NCBI GenBank assembly: GCA_015680685.1
Contig: MNCI01002704.1
Location: 413,622-467,837 of the forward strand
DNA from: Gnetum montanum
Taxonomy: Eukaryota > Streptophyta > Gnetopsida > Gnetales > Gnetaceae
DNA: 54,216 nucleotides
Direction of reading: 5' to 3'
Below are positions 1-10,871 of the stretch, one piece after another. The notes below the pieces were generated by a model. The model did no database searches. It was not told the origin of the DNA and saw only the letters and a list, made by a program, of their open reading frames with translations. Position numbers and translations under genes: made by a program. How positions within the stretch are numbered: the stretch's first letter is position 1; each line of letters starts with the position of its first letter.

Positions 1-78
1 CGCGGCGCGATATCGCGGCCTAGTGCAAGTTGCGTCTCATCAATAATTAAAGCACATTGAAATTTATTTCTAATCCAA

Positions 79-2615
79 AATGTCTTCTTCTCATAGGCAT
101 GATGAATCAAAATTTCTAGTGCCCCAAGAATTCAAAGTGATGTACATTAATCCAGATGAGTTTGTACCTAATTTTACCTTCGTCCTGCATTAGGATGAAC
201 AACTATGGTGGAGAGACATGGAGGACAACATTGTGTTGCCACTTGACCAATCTATTCCTGAGATATTGCTCCAAAATCTTAAGAGGTTGGGCATCTAGAA
301 TATCCATGAAGAATACATTATGCAAGACCGTGACTATTAGGATTATTATCCCATTGAAACACAATGCAAAAGAGATTGGCATCATGAGAAGCCTAATGAA
401 GCTACAATGGAAAAATAGTTCACTAACCCTTTGATCCTACTAAAACAAAAAGATAATAAGGATCCTTCCTTTAAGGGTTCTCAACATGAAGACTCTCCAT
501 CCTTGATTTCAATGAAGGGGGCTTAAACTTGAATTTAAAGTTTGCTATCAACAATCCTTGTTTAAGCAAGAGTGGCCCCAAGAGTGGGAGTCAAGGTAGG
601 TACTCAAGCAAGCATTGTGATGATGATAAAGCTAATGCTCGTGGTCATAACAAGTGGAGAGGAGGTGGTAGACACCATGATGGTGGTGATCCTTCTTCCT
701 CTTCATCATCTTCATTAGCATCTTCTTCTTCCTCCTTTGAACTTGATTGAAACCACAGAGGAGAAAACCATGATGAAGATGAATGACAAGACAATGATCA
801 AATCTATGAACAAGGGAGTAGCAGAGAACATCATAGGTGTCATCAAAATCATGATGATAATGAGCCTTTATTGGTAACTTGAAGTATACTAAACATGTAG
901 AGATAGTTAGAATTCCAACCAGGCATGTAAAAGATGGTAGAATCAAGAGGTTGAATATGAACAATATTACCAAATTTGATTGGGGATATAACTTAGATCC
1001 ACAGATCCATCTTCAAGTCTTTCATAATGCCTATGCCTTGAAAAATATTAAAAATAACTAGTAGAAACTTAAGTTGTTTCCCAAGGCACTCACAAAAGAA
1101 GAAGAAAGTTGTTACTGGCTCTTCGTAGTTAGAATCAATTTGTAGATGGAGTATAATGCTTGAGTTATTTAATGAAAAATATTAGACGTACTCTTGAGTG
1201 TCCAATTTGAGAAAGAAATCCCAAGGCTAGTGACAAGAAACACATAAACCCTTGGACATAGTAATAGGAAGGTATTATTTCCTTTTTGCAAAGATGTCCC
1301 AATCATGGTTATTCTTAATAGGAGTAGCTTTTTCATATCATAGATGGACTATAATCAGAAATAAGGAGAACCCTTTGGGTCTATGCCTAAGGGAGACTAT
1401 TAGAAATTAGAGTCCATCAAATTCAAAGCTTGATTAAGTAGGTTACAAAATAGGAAGGTGAATTAAGGAAACAGAAAAGTGCTAAAGAATATAACTAGGA
1501 TCCTTCCATTAGAAAAATGGAAGTCTAATTCTATGATAGTGAGGGAGGGGCACCACTTAATGAATAGTGTAGCAAAAAGCCTCAGTGATTCAAAAATCTA
1601 TTTTCAAAATTTTGGCCAAGGTGGAAAAGATGTGGGAAACTTGGGATGAAAAATTCTAAACTACTCTAAAAATTGCAGATGAATCCAAAGAGCAAGGTAA
1701 TGATTGTGATTATAGGAGAAGAAATGAAGCTGAACATGCCTACGAAATGGGTAAGGGAAAAGCTACTATCATAGAGGAGGTTGTGGAGCTGCTAATATGA
1801 ACATCCCAAGGGATGTTACTAGGTTGTATCACACTTGTAAGAATCTATGGTGTATACTCTGAATCCTAAGTTAGTAAGAAGGTAAGCACTTAGAAGATTA
1901 CCTTATCCTCAAGGTAATCCCACGTAGTTCCACCAACAAAAAGCTTACTATCCAAGTGGAGCTCCACCATAATCATATGAGTAGTATCATCAATGGTAGC
2001 ACCCACAGTCATGGGGGATGCCATTGCCACGGGAGCAGTACCCTTATAGGAGCCAAATTTGTATGGGTACTATGTTGCGCAACACATGTCTCTATGTCAC
2101 TCTTTTGGTCATGCTTCCTTTCAGCATCACTACTACCCTTCAGAGTATTACATAACTCATTCTTCATCTCCTAGAGGGGAATCCCCATATCCTTATCACC
2201 CTTCTCATCCTTCTATACATGTTCCTCCATCCTTAATCCAATTACCACCTACTCCATCCATGTAGGATGATATTTCCATGCATCCATAGCAATGTAATGC
2301 TACTAGGGCCATCAACTTATAATTAGTTCCTCCATTGAGTGCTTTAGAATCCAGATCCATAAAAATAACAGTCTTCCAAACTAATAGTCCTACAAAGCCC
2401 TCACTGACTCATGAAACTAGTTATCCTATGTCTCCTTCATCCTCTACATCTATTTCTTTTAAGAACCCTTTAAAGCAAACACATCCCAAGATTTTCATAG
2501 TCATGTTAACTCACACTTTATCTAATTGGATGAAGGCTAACAATCTTCCCAAGAAAAGAGCTAATCCTAAAAGTCCTCTCATCTACTTAGAAATTGTTGA
2601 AAATGAGCCATGAAA
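79..2615 (+). pseudogene. El.1 gag, degenerate
   Basis: A broken frame starts with ATG at 79 and reads through an N-terminal region shared with the gag of El.2 (14982 onward): 'NPDEFVPNFTF' in one and 'NPYHPNVTFIF' in the other, both followed by a tryptophan-containing 'RDMEDNIVLP' / 'KDIQGNIVLP' block. In-frame stops begin within 40 codons, several at TAG where Gln would fit. The 600-740 part is Ser/His-rich low complexity. The part at 1950-2270 is His/Pro/Ser-rich and matches a similar linker in El.2 near 16900-17200. Gag forms the particle and binds element RNA. No clear zinc knuckle survives. The domain assignment rests mostly on position and on the second copy. Confidence 0.6.
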
Positions 2616-2619
2616 AGCT

Positions 2620-3096
2620 CTTGTTAATTTAAGTTTTGGTGTCAATTTGATTTCTCATGAAATATACAAAGCCTAAAATTTGCCTCTAATCAAGAAGAGA
2701 AAAATTCATTTAGAATTGGTAGATTAGTCTATCATTGTTCCTTTGGCATTAGTGGAGGACATTGTGACCATTGTCTATGGGTGGTCCTATCTTATCAATT
2801 TTTTGGTAATTAAGGTTTATAACTACAAGGGGGACTTCCCAATCATTATGCAAAGGGCTTAGTTGAGCACTATTGATGCATGAATGGGCATCAGAGATAT
2901 TTTCCTAGAAATTTTCAAAGAAAATGCATTTGGAAAGATCAAGAAGAAGAGAGTTCCATGCATTTCGTATAGCGATACAGGGTGCGACTGTGTGTGGAAG
3001 TTATGGTCTATCAAAACCTCATCAATCAAAGTATGCAGACAATGTGCAAATGAATCTAAAATCCAAAATTACCTATATGCAAAAACCACAAAGTAG
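2620..3096 (+). pseudogene. El.1 protease C-terminal half plus Cys-cluster linker
   Basis: The frame contains a retropepsin-like core: 'VNLISHEIYKA', then 'EDIVTIVYGWSYLINFLVI' and 'GDFPIIMQRA', the equivalent of the plant gypsy 'F.LILGRPWL' segment. The catalytic D-S/T-G triad is not recognisable. After the protease comes a linker with five cysteines spaced C-x7-C-x-C-x14-C-x2-C (2959-3045). The same spacing occurs in El.2 at 17880-17966. One stop interrupts the protease part, but the last 70 codons are open. The protease would mature the Gag-Pol polyprotein. The role of the Cys cluster is unknown; metal binding is my inference. Confidence 0.65.
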
Positions 3097-3289
3097 GAGG
3101 GAACCCAGTGGCTGACAACTAATCACAATAGCAGCACACATTACATGGAACCAACTGAGAGCCTAACATGTGCCTATGTTGAAGGCATGGATGAACTAGG
3201 GAAATTTCATTGCAAACTCTCTAATGATTAACCTAATGATACTCACTAGAGAGAGTTGGAAATTCCTAAAAATTTTAAATAGGAGACCC

Positions 3290-4230
3290 TAGAGTTGAAA
3301 ACTTTACTTGGCAACATGGAATATGCATTTTTGAAAAATGGCAAGTTGATGATAATTAATGCTAACCTTTCTCCTAAGTAGAAAAATATGTTGCTAAAGA
3401 TGATTAAAAAATGGATGACAACCTTTGCTTGGTCATATCCTGAACTCACTAAGATTGATCCTAGGATAAGCCAACATTGCATCTATATTGCTCATTCCAT
3501 CAAGTTAACTAAGTAGCTTATAGTTGTAGCTAAATCCAAAATTGAAGTAGATCATCAAAGAGGAAATTGAATAACTCCTCAAGGTGAGGTTCATCTATCC
3601 AATTGTAGATAATGAGTGGGTTAGTCTACTTGTGATTATGCCAAAGAAAGATGTTAAGTGGAGGATGTGTATTGATTTTAGGATGTTGAAAATGGCAATG
3701 TTCAAAGATCATTTGCCATTGTTATTTGTGGACTACATGTAGGACACTATCTTTGGGCATTGCTATTACAACTTTTTGGATGGTTATAATGGCTATAATC
3801 AAATTTAGATTGCACTAGAAGATTAACCCAATACTACATTTATAAGTCCTTAGGGAACTTTTGTATATCATAAGATGTCGTTTGGTCTGTGCAATGCCCT
3901 TGCAACTTTCCAATGGTTAGTCCTAAGCTATTTTCAATAGAAAATTGGTAGTAGGATGGAAGTCTTTGGAGATGAATTTTCCACCTACGACGCTACATTT
4001 GAGCAAGCATTGGACCACCTTGAGCAAGTGCTTAAAAGGTTTGTGGAGACTAATCATTAGCTCAACTAGCAAAAGAGCCATCTCATGATCCAATAAGGCA
4101 TTATGTTAGGGCACAGAATCTCACAAGGATTGAGGTGGATCCTAAATAGATTAGGATCATCCAAGTAATAACCCATCAAACAAAAACTATTAAAGATGTT
4201 TGGTAATTCCTTACACATTGGGTATTACTG
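3290..4230 (+). pseudogene. El.1 reverse transcriptase, degenerate
   Basis: The pre-RT segment ('LKTLLGNMEYAFL', 'WSYPELTKIDPRI') is followed by RT blocks: 'EWVSLLVIMPKKDVKWRMC' at about 3610-3670 (frame approximate), 'YNFLDGYNGYNQI' near 3770-3800, 'GTFVYHKMSFGLCNALATFQ' near 3845-3905, and 'VFGDEFSTYD' near 3960-3990, where the family has a V-F/Y-M/I-D-D motif. Thus the catalytic DD is read here as G-D-E and would be inactive. Stops occur at several sites, mostly TAG. RT would copy element RNA into cDNA in the cytoplasmic particle. The family call is strong; exact ends are approximate. Confidence 0.8.
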
Positions 4231-4239
4231 ACAATTCAT

Positions 4240-4800
4240 AGAGAATTTCTCTAAGATTGCTAAACCATTGATCAAGCTTGTAAATACAGATGCTCTATTC
4301 ATATGGACTAAGGAATGCAAAAAAGCATTCTAGAAATTCAAGGATAAGCTTCTAGAAACTCTAATTCTATGAGAACCTAATTGGTACTATTCATTTTACA
4401 TCATGATGAACACATTAATCTATGCCTTGGGAGCTATGCTTATGTAGTTGAATGATTAGAAACATCCTTATTATATCCAGTGCGTAAGTCAAAGCATTGT
4501 GGATGTACAGCTCAATTACACACAATAGAAAAAGAACTAATGGAAATGGTTAAGCCTTTGAAAAATTTAAGCACTATGTGCTTGGATAAAAGGTATTTGT
4601 GCACACTAATTATAGTGCCATTTGCTTCCTCATGAACAAGCCGATGGTGAGCCCCCATGTCATATGGTGGCTAGTGATCTTATAGGAGTTCGGTCTTACA
4701 ATAGTAGATTGAAAAGAAACTAAGAATGTGCTTGTTGATCACTTATCTTGATTATGATGGGATAAAAAAATGAGGAGAGCCCACTCTCTAATCAATTTCT
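4240..4800 (+). pseudogene. El.1 RT connection and RNase H, degenerate
   Basis: After RT, the frame reads a connection-domain segment like 'EFLKIAKPLIKLVNTDALFIW' (4240-4310, shifted in places). It then matches RNase H-like text: 'FYIMMNTLIYALGAML' (family 'D.S..A.GAVL') and 'CLDKRYLCTL' around 4580, in the position of the second half. The catalytic Asp near the start of RNase H appears to be lost (N in 'MNTL'). RNase H would remove RNA from the RNA:DNA hybrid and make the polypurine primer. Identification depends on position and on El.2. Confidence 0.6.
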
Positions 4801-4949
4801 TGATAAGATCCTTTTGCTAGTGCAATAATTGAACAAGTGCCCACTAAACTGAACTGGTACGATGGAATCCTCACTTATCTTCTCACTCAAGAGATGCCAC
4901 AAGACTTAGACCACCAGAAGAAATAATAGTTTCTTCATCAAGGCAAACA

Positions 4950-6110
4950 CTTCATGGAAATCAATAGACATCTTTACAAGGCATGCATTAATAGCATGGT
5001 TCATTGGTATGTCCATGATGTTCATCACCTACATGTTCTCTATGATGCTCATGAGGGCCCTCATGGGGATCACTATGCAGTGAGACATGCAGTTATTAAG
5101 ATCTTGATGGTAGGGTATTATTGGCCAACAATCTTTAGGGATACTCACCAATTCATCTACTCTTGTGAATGTTATCAATTAGATGGTGAGATGACCACTT
5201 GAATGAAGAAGCCTTAGTAGTGGATCCAACCATTGGAACCCTTTGATATCTAGAACATTGATTTCATTAATGCCATCATGCCTATGTCAAATGAAAAGGT
5301 GTACATAATATTCATTGTTAACTATTATACTAAATAGGTAGAAGTAGTAGTTTTCATCCATTGTACATCTTCCACTGTTACATAATTTGTACAACAAAGT
5401 GTTATAAATAGGTTTTGAGTGTTATGTGCACTCATTTCTGACAATGGTACTTATTTTAAAGGTGCTACTTTTCACAAGCTCATGCAACACCTAGGGGTTG
5501 AACATAAATTAACAAAACCTTACCACCCTCAAGCTAATGATTATGCTAAGGTTACCAATAGAGATATCACCAAGATCTTGATAAGAACAATTAGTAAATA
5601 TAGGAGAGACTGGAACAAAAAACTTAATGATGCCCTCTAGGCATACCGCTCAACATGGAAACTCTCTATAGGTTACTCTCCCTATGAACTAGTGTATGGA
5701 AAATGACCAACTCTTCCTATTCAATTCAACCTCCAAATACTTTCAACAATATGTGACCTTGACCTTGACCCTAGCCTAGCATGGAAATAAAGAATGATCA
5801 ACTTTAACATGCTAAATGAGAATATATTGGTAGCCCTATCTTTGAATGAAGTGCACAAGGCATTTAGCAAACAACGCCATGATCTTAGAATAAGAAAAGT
5901 CAAATTTAAACCTAGAGACAAGGTCCTTTATTGGAACCCCACACATGTTCCACATTGAACCAAGTTCCAAACATTATGGGAAGGGCCTTATATCATTTAT
6001 GAAACCTTTCTTTCTAGGGCCATGTTGATCTATAAACCTAAGAGTCCAAACAAAAAATAATTGGTCAACATACAACAACTTAAACCTTTCCATGAGCCTA
6101 AGCAAGCCAA
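4950..6110 (+). pseudogene. El.1 integrase, degenerate, catalytic residues changed
   Basis: An open stretch at 4954-5202 carries the N-terminal zinc domain (H...H...C-x2-C: 'AHEGPHGDHYAVRHA' and 'SCECYQLDG'). The core follows: 'FIVNYYTK' (first catalytic Asp replaced by Asn), 'LISDNGTYFKGATFHKLMQ' (second Asp kept) and 'YHPQANDYAKVTN' near 5521-5550, where the catalytic Glu of the usual 'NGQAEV.N' is Lys. Then come 'DWNKKLNDAL' and 'AYRSTWKLSIGYSPYELV', and a C-terminal part with 'KVKFKPRDKVL'. Two of the three DDE residues are therefore lost, beside a number of stops. Integrase would join cDNA ends to host DNA. Confidence 0.85.
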
Positions 6111-6129
6111 TGCAAGAAACATCTCCATA

Positions 6130-7091
6130 AATGGACAACCTTGCTCAATTTTTTGAATCTCCTCCTTTCAACTTAGTCATGGGGAAGATGGCCATCCATG
6201 CTGACCATAATAGTGGTTAGTTTTCTACTTTTTTATTTTACACTTTTTATTTTATACTATTTTTGTTTTTATATCTTTTTATTTTATACTTTGTTATTTT
6301 TTCAATTTTTTTTACAATATCATTAGCACATTTTAACTTTCTTGAATATTTTATAATTTATTTTATATTTTACTTTATTTTGGTTTGAATTATTTTTTAT
6401 TTTCTAATGAAGTGCTTTGTTGCCAATATGACACAGTGATGTTGTAGCTATTTTCTAATGGTGGTTTGTACTTAATGTTTTTTATTCCCAATATCTAGTT
6501 TTTATTTTTTAACTTTTTTGATTGATGACTAAGACAGTTTCTTTTTCATGGAATAGGCAGTGAGTCCACATCATCCACCCATCCACCAACTCTATTGTAT
6601 TCCTTTTTTTGGGAATATGAAATCCCTTTTTTCATTAATGAAACTTTAACAAACTTGTGACCTTGGTAGTTTTCAAATTTGGAAAAAATTCAAATGATTT
6701 GAAAAAGTTGTCACTTCAAGGAGATTCAACACTCTCTATGCCTTTCCACTCACTTGAGTGCATGAGTGTTTTTCATGGATTTTTTACCATTTTGTGTTGA
6801 CCAATAATAGGAAGTTAATAAGTATTTGCATGGTGTGTTTCCCATCCAAAAATTCATAAAAACATAAAATTCAAAAAAATATGATGGAAATTCAAGGCAC
6901 ACTCTTTAGACAAAATAATAGGCTACAAGCACTACTTATGGGACTAGAACAACATGTTACCCATGCCTGAAGTTCCTATCTAACAAAGGCACTTTCTCAC
7001 TTTTTTCTTATCTTTTCTTCTCAAATACGAAATGGTGTGTAATTTGTGGATGCATTTTTGTATCTTGAGGGGTGGACTAGTCTTAGAGTGG
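6130..7091 (+). other. El.1 3' untranslated region, T-rich
   Basis: No coding signal. About 6220-6540 is low-complexity T-rich sequence. Homology to El.2 continues: a T-rich tract after integrase (El.2 21125-21300), a 'tcaaggagatt' block (6715 and 21575) and a 'gttacccatgc' block (6957 and 21715). A purine-rich stretch sits immediately before the proposed LTR start at 7092. Confidence 0.55.
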
Positions 7092-8150
7092 TGATGTGAA
7101 TTCATTGAAAGTGGTTAGCTTTGATCTAGACTAAGAGTGGACTTTATCAGATCATTAAACATGAAATCCACAAGGGACTTCATATGACCAAGATTAGGAA
7201 TTCCATTTCATTCTCTTCCTCATTCATCAATGGTTTTCATTCTTCACCTCACTGCCAATTTTCATGTCTTGTTCAATGTCTTAGTTTGATATCTTGAAAT
7301 TCTTAGATAGATTCTTCCAAATTAGGTCCTTAACTTTTCATGATCATTAATCAAGTGTGAAGCCCATAGACTCCTTAGTTAAGGTTATGAAAGGGTAAAA
7401 TGTACATGTGCCTACTATGGGGAAGACCCACTTGCATATCCCTTGGTTGGAATAGTTAATCTCCTTACCCTTAGACATTTTTCTAATTAAATCTCACATA
7501 CGCCTCATTGATGCATCCAACTATGAACTCCTTTAAGACATTTCTTCATCATACTTCCAATTGCAAACCTCCATTTTTATGAACTATAAAGTCCTCTTCA
7601 TGCATTTAATCATGTTCTTAACTTTGTGGGCTTTCAAAAGACTTCAATTCCATGTAAAAATTCCTTATATTTCTTGAATTTTAACAAGTTAACAATGGTC
7701 AATAGATGTGTTAATGTAGCTCCATAGACAAAACATCTTGTGTCAACATGACGAAGTCAACATAGCCTCATTGACGTATGGAAAAAATACTATAAATAGA
7801 GTGCAACACTTACTAGGTTTTTGCCATTTTGCTTCAAACAAGAGGGGAAATTTTGTGATTTTTCAGAGCCCAAAACTTTCCAGAGCCCATATCTTTCACA
7901 TTGCTTCTCCAATTTTAGTCCTTTTTTAGTCCTCTAGCTACTGGAGATATGACCACAAACCCTAGGTTTTTAACAAAAAATTTTTCAAAATTTTTCAAAC
8001 TTTTCCATGTGTTTAATGAATAACATAATATTAAATCATCAACCTATGGAATTTAAACCCTTCCAAAAAACTTTAGTAACCTAAATTTAAATAAAATGAC
8101 ATCAAAATAATATTAAAAGTTCAATATGCCATGACCACACCTTAGCCAAG
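7092..8150 (+). repeat. Probable 3' LTR of El.1, right end uncertain
   Basis: It starts TGATGTG after a purine-rich tract ending at 7091. The first 25 or so bases resemble the start of the LTR at 10880 (TGATGAG...). It contains a TATA box at 7791-7798 with TGACG-type motifs just upstream, as expected for U3. No coding sequence is seen apart from a chance open frame at 7738-7929. I could not find a matching second LTR for this element in the window, so the LTR call rests on the PPT-like tract, the start sequence and promoter layout. Confidence 0.5.
7745..7800 (+). promoter_or_regulatory. LTR core promoter with TGACG motifs
   Basis: TATAAATA lies at 7791-7798. Upstream are TGACG at 7749-7753 and TTGACGTA at 7771-7778, like as-1/bZIP sites known in plant promoters. 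A related U3 at 10880-11020 shows decayed versions of the same motif before its own TATAAATA. Confidence 0.5.
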
Positions 8151-8233
8151 TGTAACTATTGCTAAAGAGATAAGGTACTTAGTTTTATGAGTTACACACT
8201 ATATGCTAATTCTTGATCATGTTGTGGTCATAG

Positions 8234-10537
8234 ATGGTACCAAGATCAAAGCATGGACCAGAGGTAGGACCATCCTAAACTAGGGATAAGCAACCTAGAA
8301 CTCAAAGGGGCCAACAAGAATAACCCTGGGGGTAGGAAGTCAAAACTCATGCCACAAGACCTCTTTGTGATAACCCCAAAGAAGAGTCTATTTGTTAGAT
8401 TCTAGAAGAAGTGGAAAAAAATTAGTCTCACTAAGATGAGACATTGGATCCCATGCCAAGACTTGAAGTTACCTTGACTTGTGCTTTCCTTGATCAAATC
8501 AACCTTAGGGATATTCAATGTTCAATTCTTCAAGAATTGAACTTTGGGATGTTCCTAGAGTTTGCTCTAGAGGAAGTAAAAGCTCAACTATAGACCTCTC
8601 CCATGTGGCCAATCACTTATTTCAGTGGAAACTGGTACATGGAAGAGACCTACCTCTTTTAGAATAACTAGTAGCCAGGTACCATAGTTTGCATTAAGGA
8701 AATTTGCATATCCTACTCGGTGGAAGCAATTGTGCAAGATCTTAACTTGCTTGATACTAGAACCATCTCGGCAGTGATCTCAACTTAGGTAGACCTTGAG
8801 GTAAAGAAGGAGTGGACCTAGTGATGCTATGGAGCAGATCGTAAGAAGTATGGTGTACTCACTATGGTGGAACATGTGTATTTCACTATGGTCCATCATA
8901 CCATAAGTGGGTTAGAAGACCTGACACCTACATGTTCTTCCTAAAGAATGCAAGTGCCTGTGTGCTCAAATCCTAGTGTCTAGGAGGTAATAGTGTCCAT
9001 TCTCAGATACCAGTAGTTTCTAGAAATTTTTGAGAATGTTGCTACCTTCTTGGTGCACTTGAAGGAGGGAGATGGGACCACTATCTTGGTGATGTAGCAC
9101 CAAGGGTATGGAATGGCAGCAAAGGTAGTGTTAGACCATGTGTATGAAGTCCTCAATGTTCCTATAGTGTTTGTACCCAACCTTGATACACTTAGAGATG
9201 TTCAAGCATTTTCATGTGTAGCTAGTAGGAGGTTTAGCATAGCCTAGCATGAGGAGTTGCTAGAATGACTAGTGGGAATCCAAAAATTGATTCTAGAGGT
9301 CTTTGATCTTCTAGAAGATATTTTTGCTACCTAGTCGATGTTCTTGGAAGCAAGGGGCAAGTGCATAATTGCAAATATGCAACTTGAAATGACCAAGGTT
9401 GAGAATCAATGCCTAGCTACAGAAGTCATCTATCTGAGAGCATGTCTTACTGATGCCTTTATAGTTAGTGAGGTAATTACAAGGGATGAAGATTTTCGGT
9501 AGCTTCAGTCCAAACATTAAGAGGTTGAGTATGAGAGGGAGTCTACAATCTTTGATAAGTCCTTAGTTGAGATAAAAACTTATCACATCAACAAGGACTT
9601 GAAAGAGGTGCATCGGAAGAATGCCAGTTTGACCAAATAAAATCAACACCTATGTGCCATTGAGCTCTAGAAAGAATAGATGGTTAATTACATGTGAAAA
9701 TTGTAGGAGTAGCTTCCCAAGGTGTCAATGGATTTAAGGAGGTTGGTAGTAGAAAATTTCAATCTCTCCATGAAGGAAGTCTATGCCCTTGACCAAAAAT
9801 CTACAATTAACATAGCTACCTAGAAGAGTGAGGCCTTGAAATTTGAAAGGATCATGAACCATTATAGATACTAGGTTGATTTGCAAAAAGAAATTAATGA
9901 ATGAGAAATCAAATTAGCAAAGGTGAAGGTGAATGAGACCCTCCAGCAGCTCCAAGAAGGAGGTGACATATGGCAGTCCATCTTTGATGGCCTAAATGAG
10001 TACGACAAGGTAGAAATTTTTGTAAAGGAGGTGTAAATTAAGGAGATGATTAAGTATATGAAGCTTACCAACATCTATTACTAAAACCTGGAAATGCTGA
10101 TAGTATGAAGGTCAAAATCAAATTTGGAGAAGTAAGTGTCCAACTCATACTTGTTCTATGAAGCTGAGTAAAAGACACATAAAGAAACCAAGTAGAATCT
10201 TGAGGTGGTAAATATAGAACTTAATGTACTTAGGTAGCGTTTCACTAATTAGTGGTTCTTAGTTGAAAACTTTGCTAGGAGAATAAGTGACTACCAGGAG
10301 TGAAAAAATGTAGTAAAGGCATTTGATGTTGAATGCAAGCTTTTCATTGACAAATGCAAAGGAGCTATTCTTAGCAATGTCCTATTCTTGGGATGTTCCC
10401 ACACTAGCCCACACTCACAATGTGACATGGACCATGATTGATCCTAGGAGTAAGGAGGAGGAGATGAAGACATTTTTGGATGCTTTTCATCTTCTACCAG
10501 AAGTTGTAGCTACCTTAGATCAATCACAACTACCTTA
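8234..10537 (+). pseudogene. Long degenerate frame for an unknown coiled-coil-like protein
   Basis: A single frame from the ATG at 8234 can be followed for about 770 codons to about 10537. It carries roughly 40 in-frame stops but no frame change that I can see. By hand count about 24 stops are TAG, 10 TAA and 6 TGA. The first third is globular-looking ('YGVLTMVEHVYFTMVHHTI', 'FENVATFLVHLKEGDGTTI', 'AAKVVLDHVYEVLNVP'). From about 9370 the frame is rich in Glu, Lys, Leu and Gln with heptad-like spacing ('MQLEMTKVENQCLATEV', 'VDLQKEINE', 'EIKLAKVKVNETLQQLQ'), suggesting a long coiled coil. A PPT-like tract and an LTR follow at 10872-10880, so the frame may be the only gene of a non-autonomous LTR element, an extra ORF of one, or a captured host gene. 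I do not recognise the family. Confidence 0.6.
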
Positions 10538-10746
10538 ATCACCATGTGTGCCTAGAGTAGGAGAAGGTCCTTTGGAGCCTCAAGAGAGTTCACTACCTTG
10601 GTCTGTTTGAACTTCTTTCTCATCTATGCACCATCAATGAAGTTGTGTTTATCAATTTTATCCTAGTGTTCAATTTTATTGTCTTGAAGGCCAAAATTTT
10701 GTAATGATTATAATTTCATACACTTGAGCACTTATTATTTATTTAC

Positions 10747-10777
10747 GTGTGTGTGTGTATGTGTGTGTGTTTGTTTG
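10747..10777 (+). repeat. Short GT microsatellite
   Basis: An imperfect run of GT with one AT and ending in TTTG units. It lies in the non-coding stretch between the coiled-coil frame and the LTR at 10880. Confidence 0.8.
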
Positions 10778-10871
10778 TTAGTAGTTAGTCAATAATCCCA
10801 TACCTTCCAAAAATTTTGGAAGAAGCTTGTTCCTCCTTTTGTTCACTTGAGAATGAGTTTTCATTTAGTCA

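Larger units (their letters stand above)
1..8150 (+). mobile_element. El.1: Athila-like Ty3/gypsy element, 5' end outside or lost
   Basis: Domain order on + is gag, protease, RT, RNase H, integrase, T-rich 3' UTR, LTR, which is the Ty3/gypsy order. The RT style ('FSTYDATFEQALDHLEQVL', then 'LGHRIS') and integrase style ('KLNDAL', 'AYRSTWKLSIGYSPYELV') resemble plant Athila-type elements. Every domain carries stops and indels, so the copy is dead. No 5' LTR or primer site is visible: the frame opens at 79 after a short leader whose first 20 bases are unusually GC-rich. The right end is approximate because the end of the 3' LTR is not clear. It is closely related to El.2 at 13949-22104, with homology from the gag N-terminus through the 3' UTR. 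Confidence 0.8.

Noticed and set aside
632-973. 113-codon minus-strand open frame
   Set aside because: It is antisense to the Ser/His-rich part of El.1 gag; low-complexity shadow.
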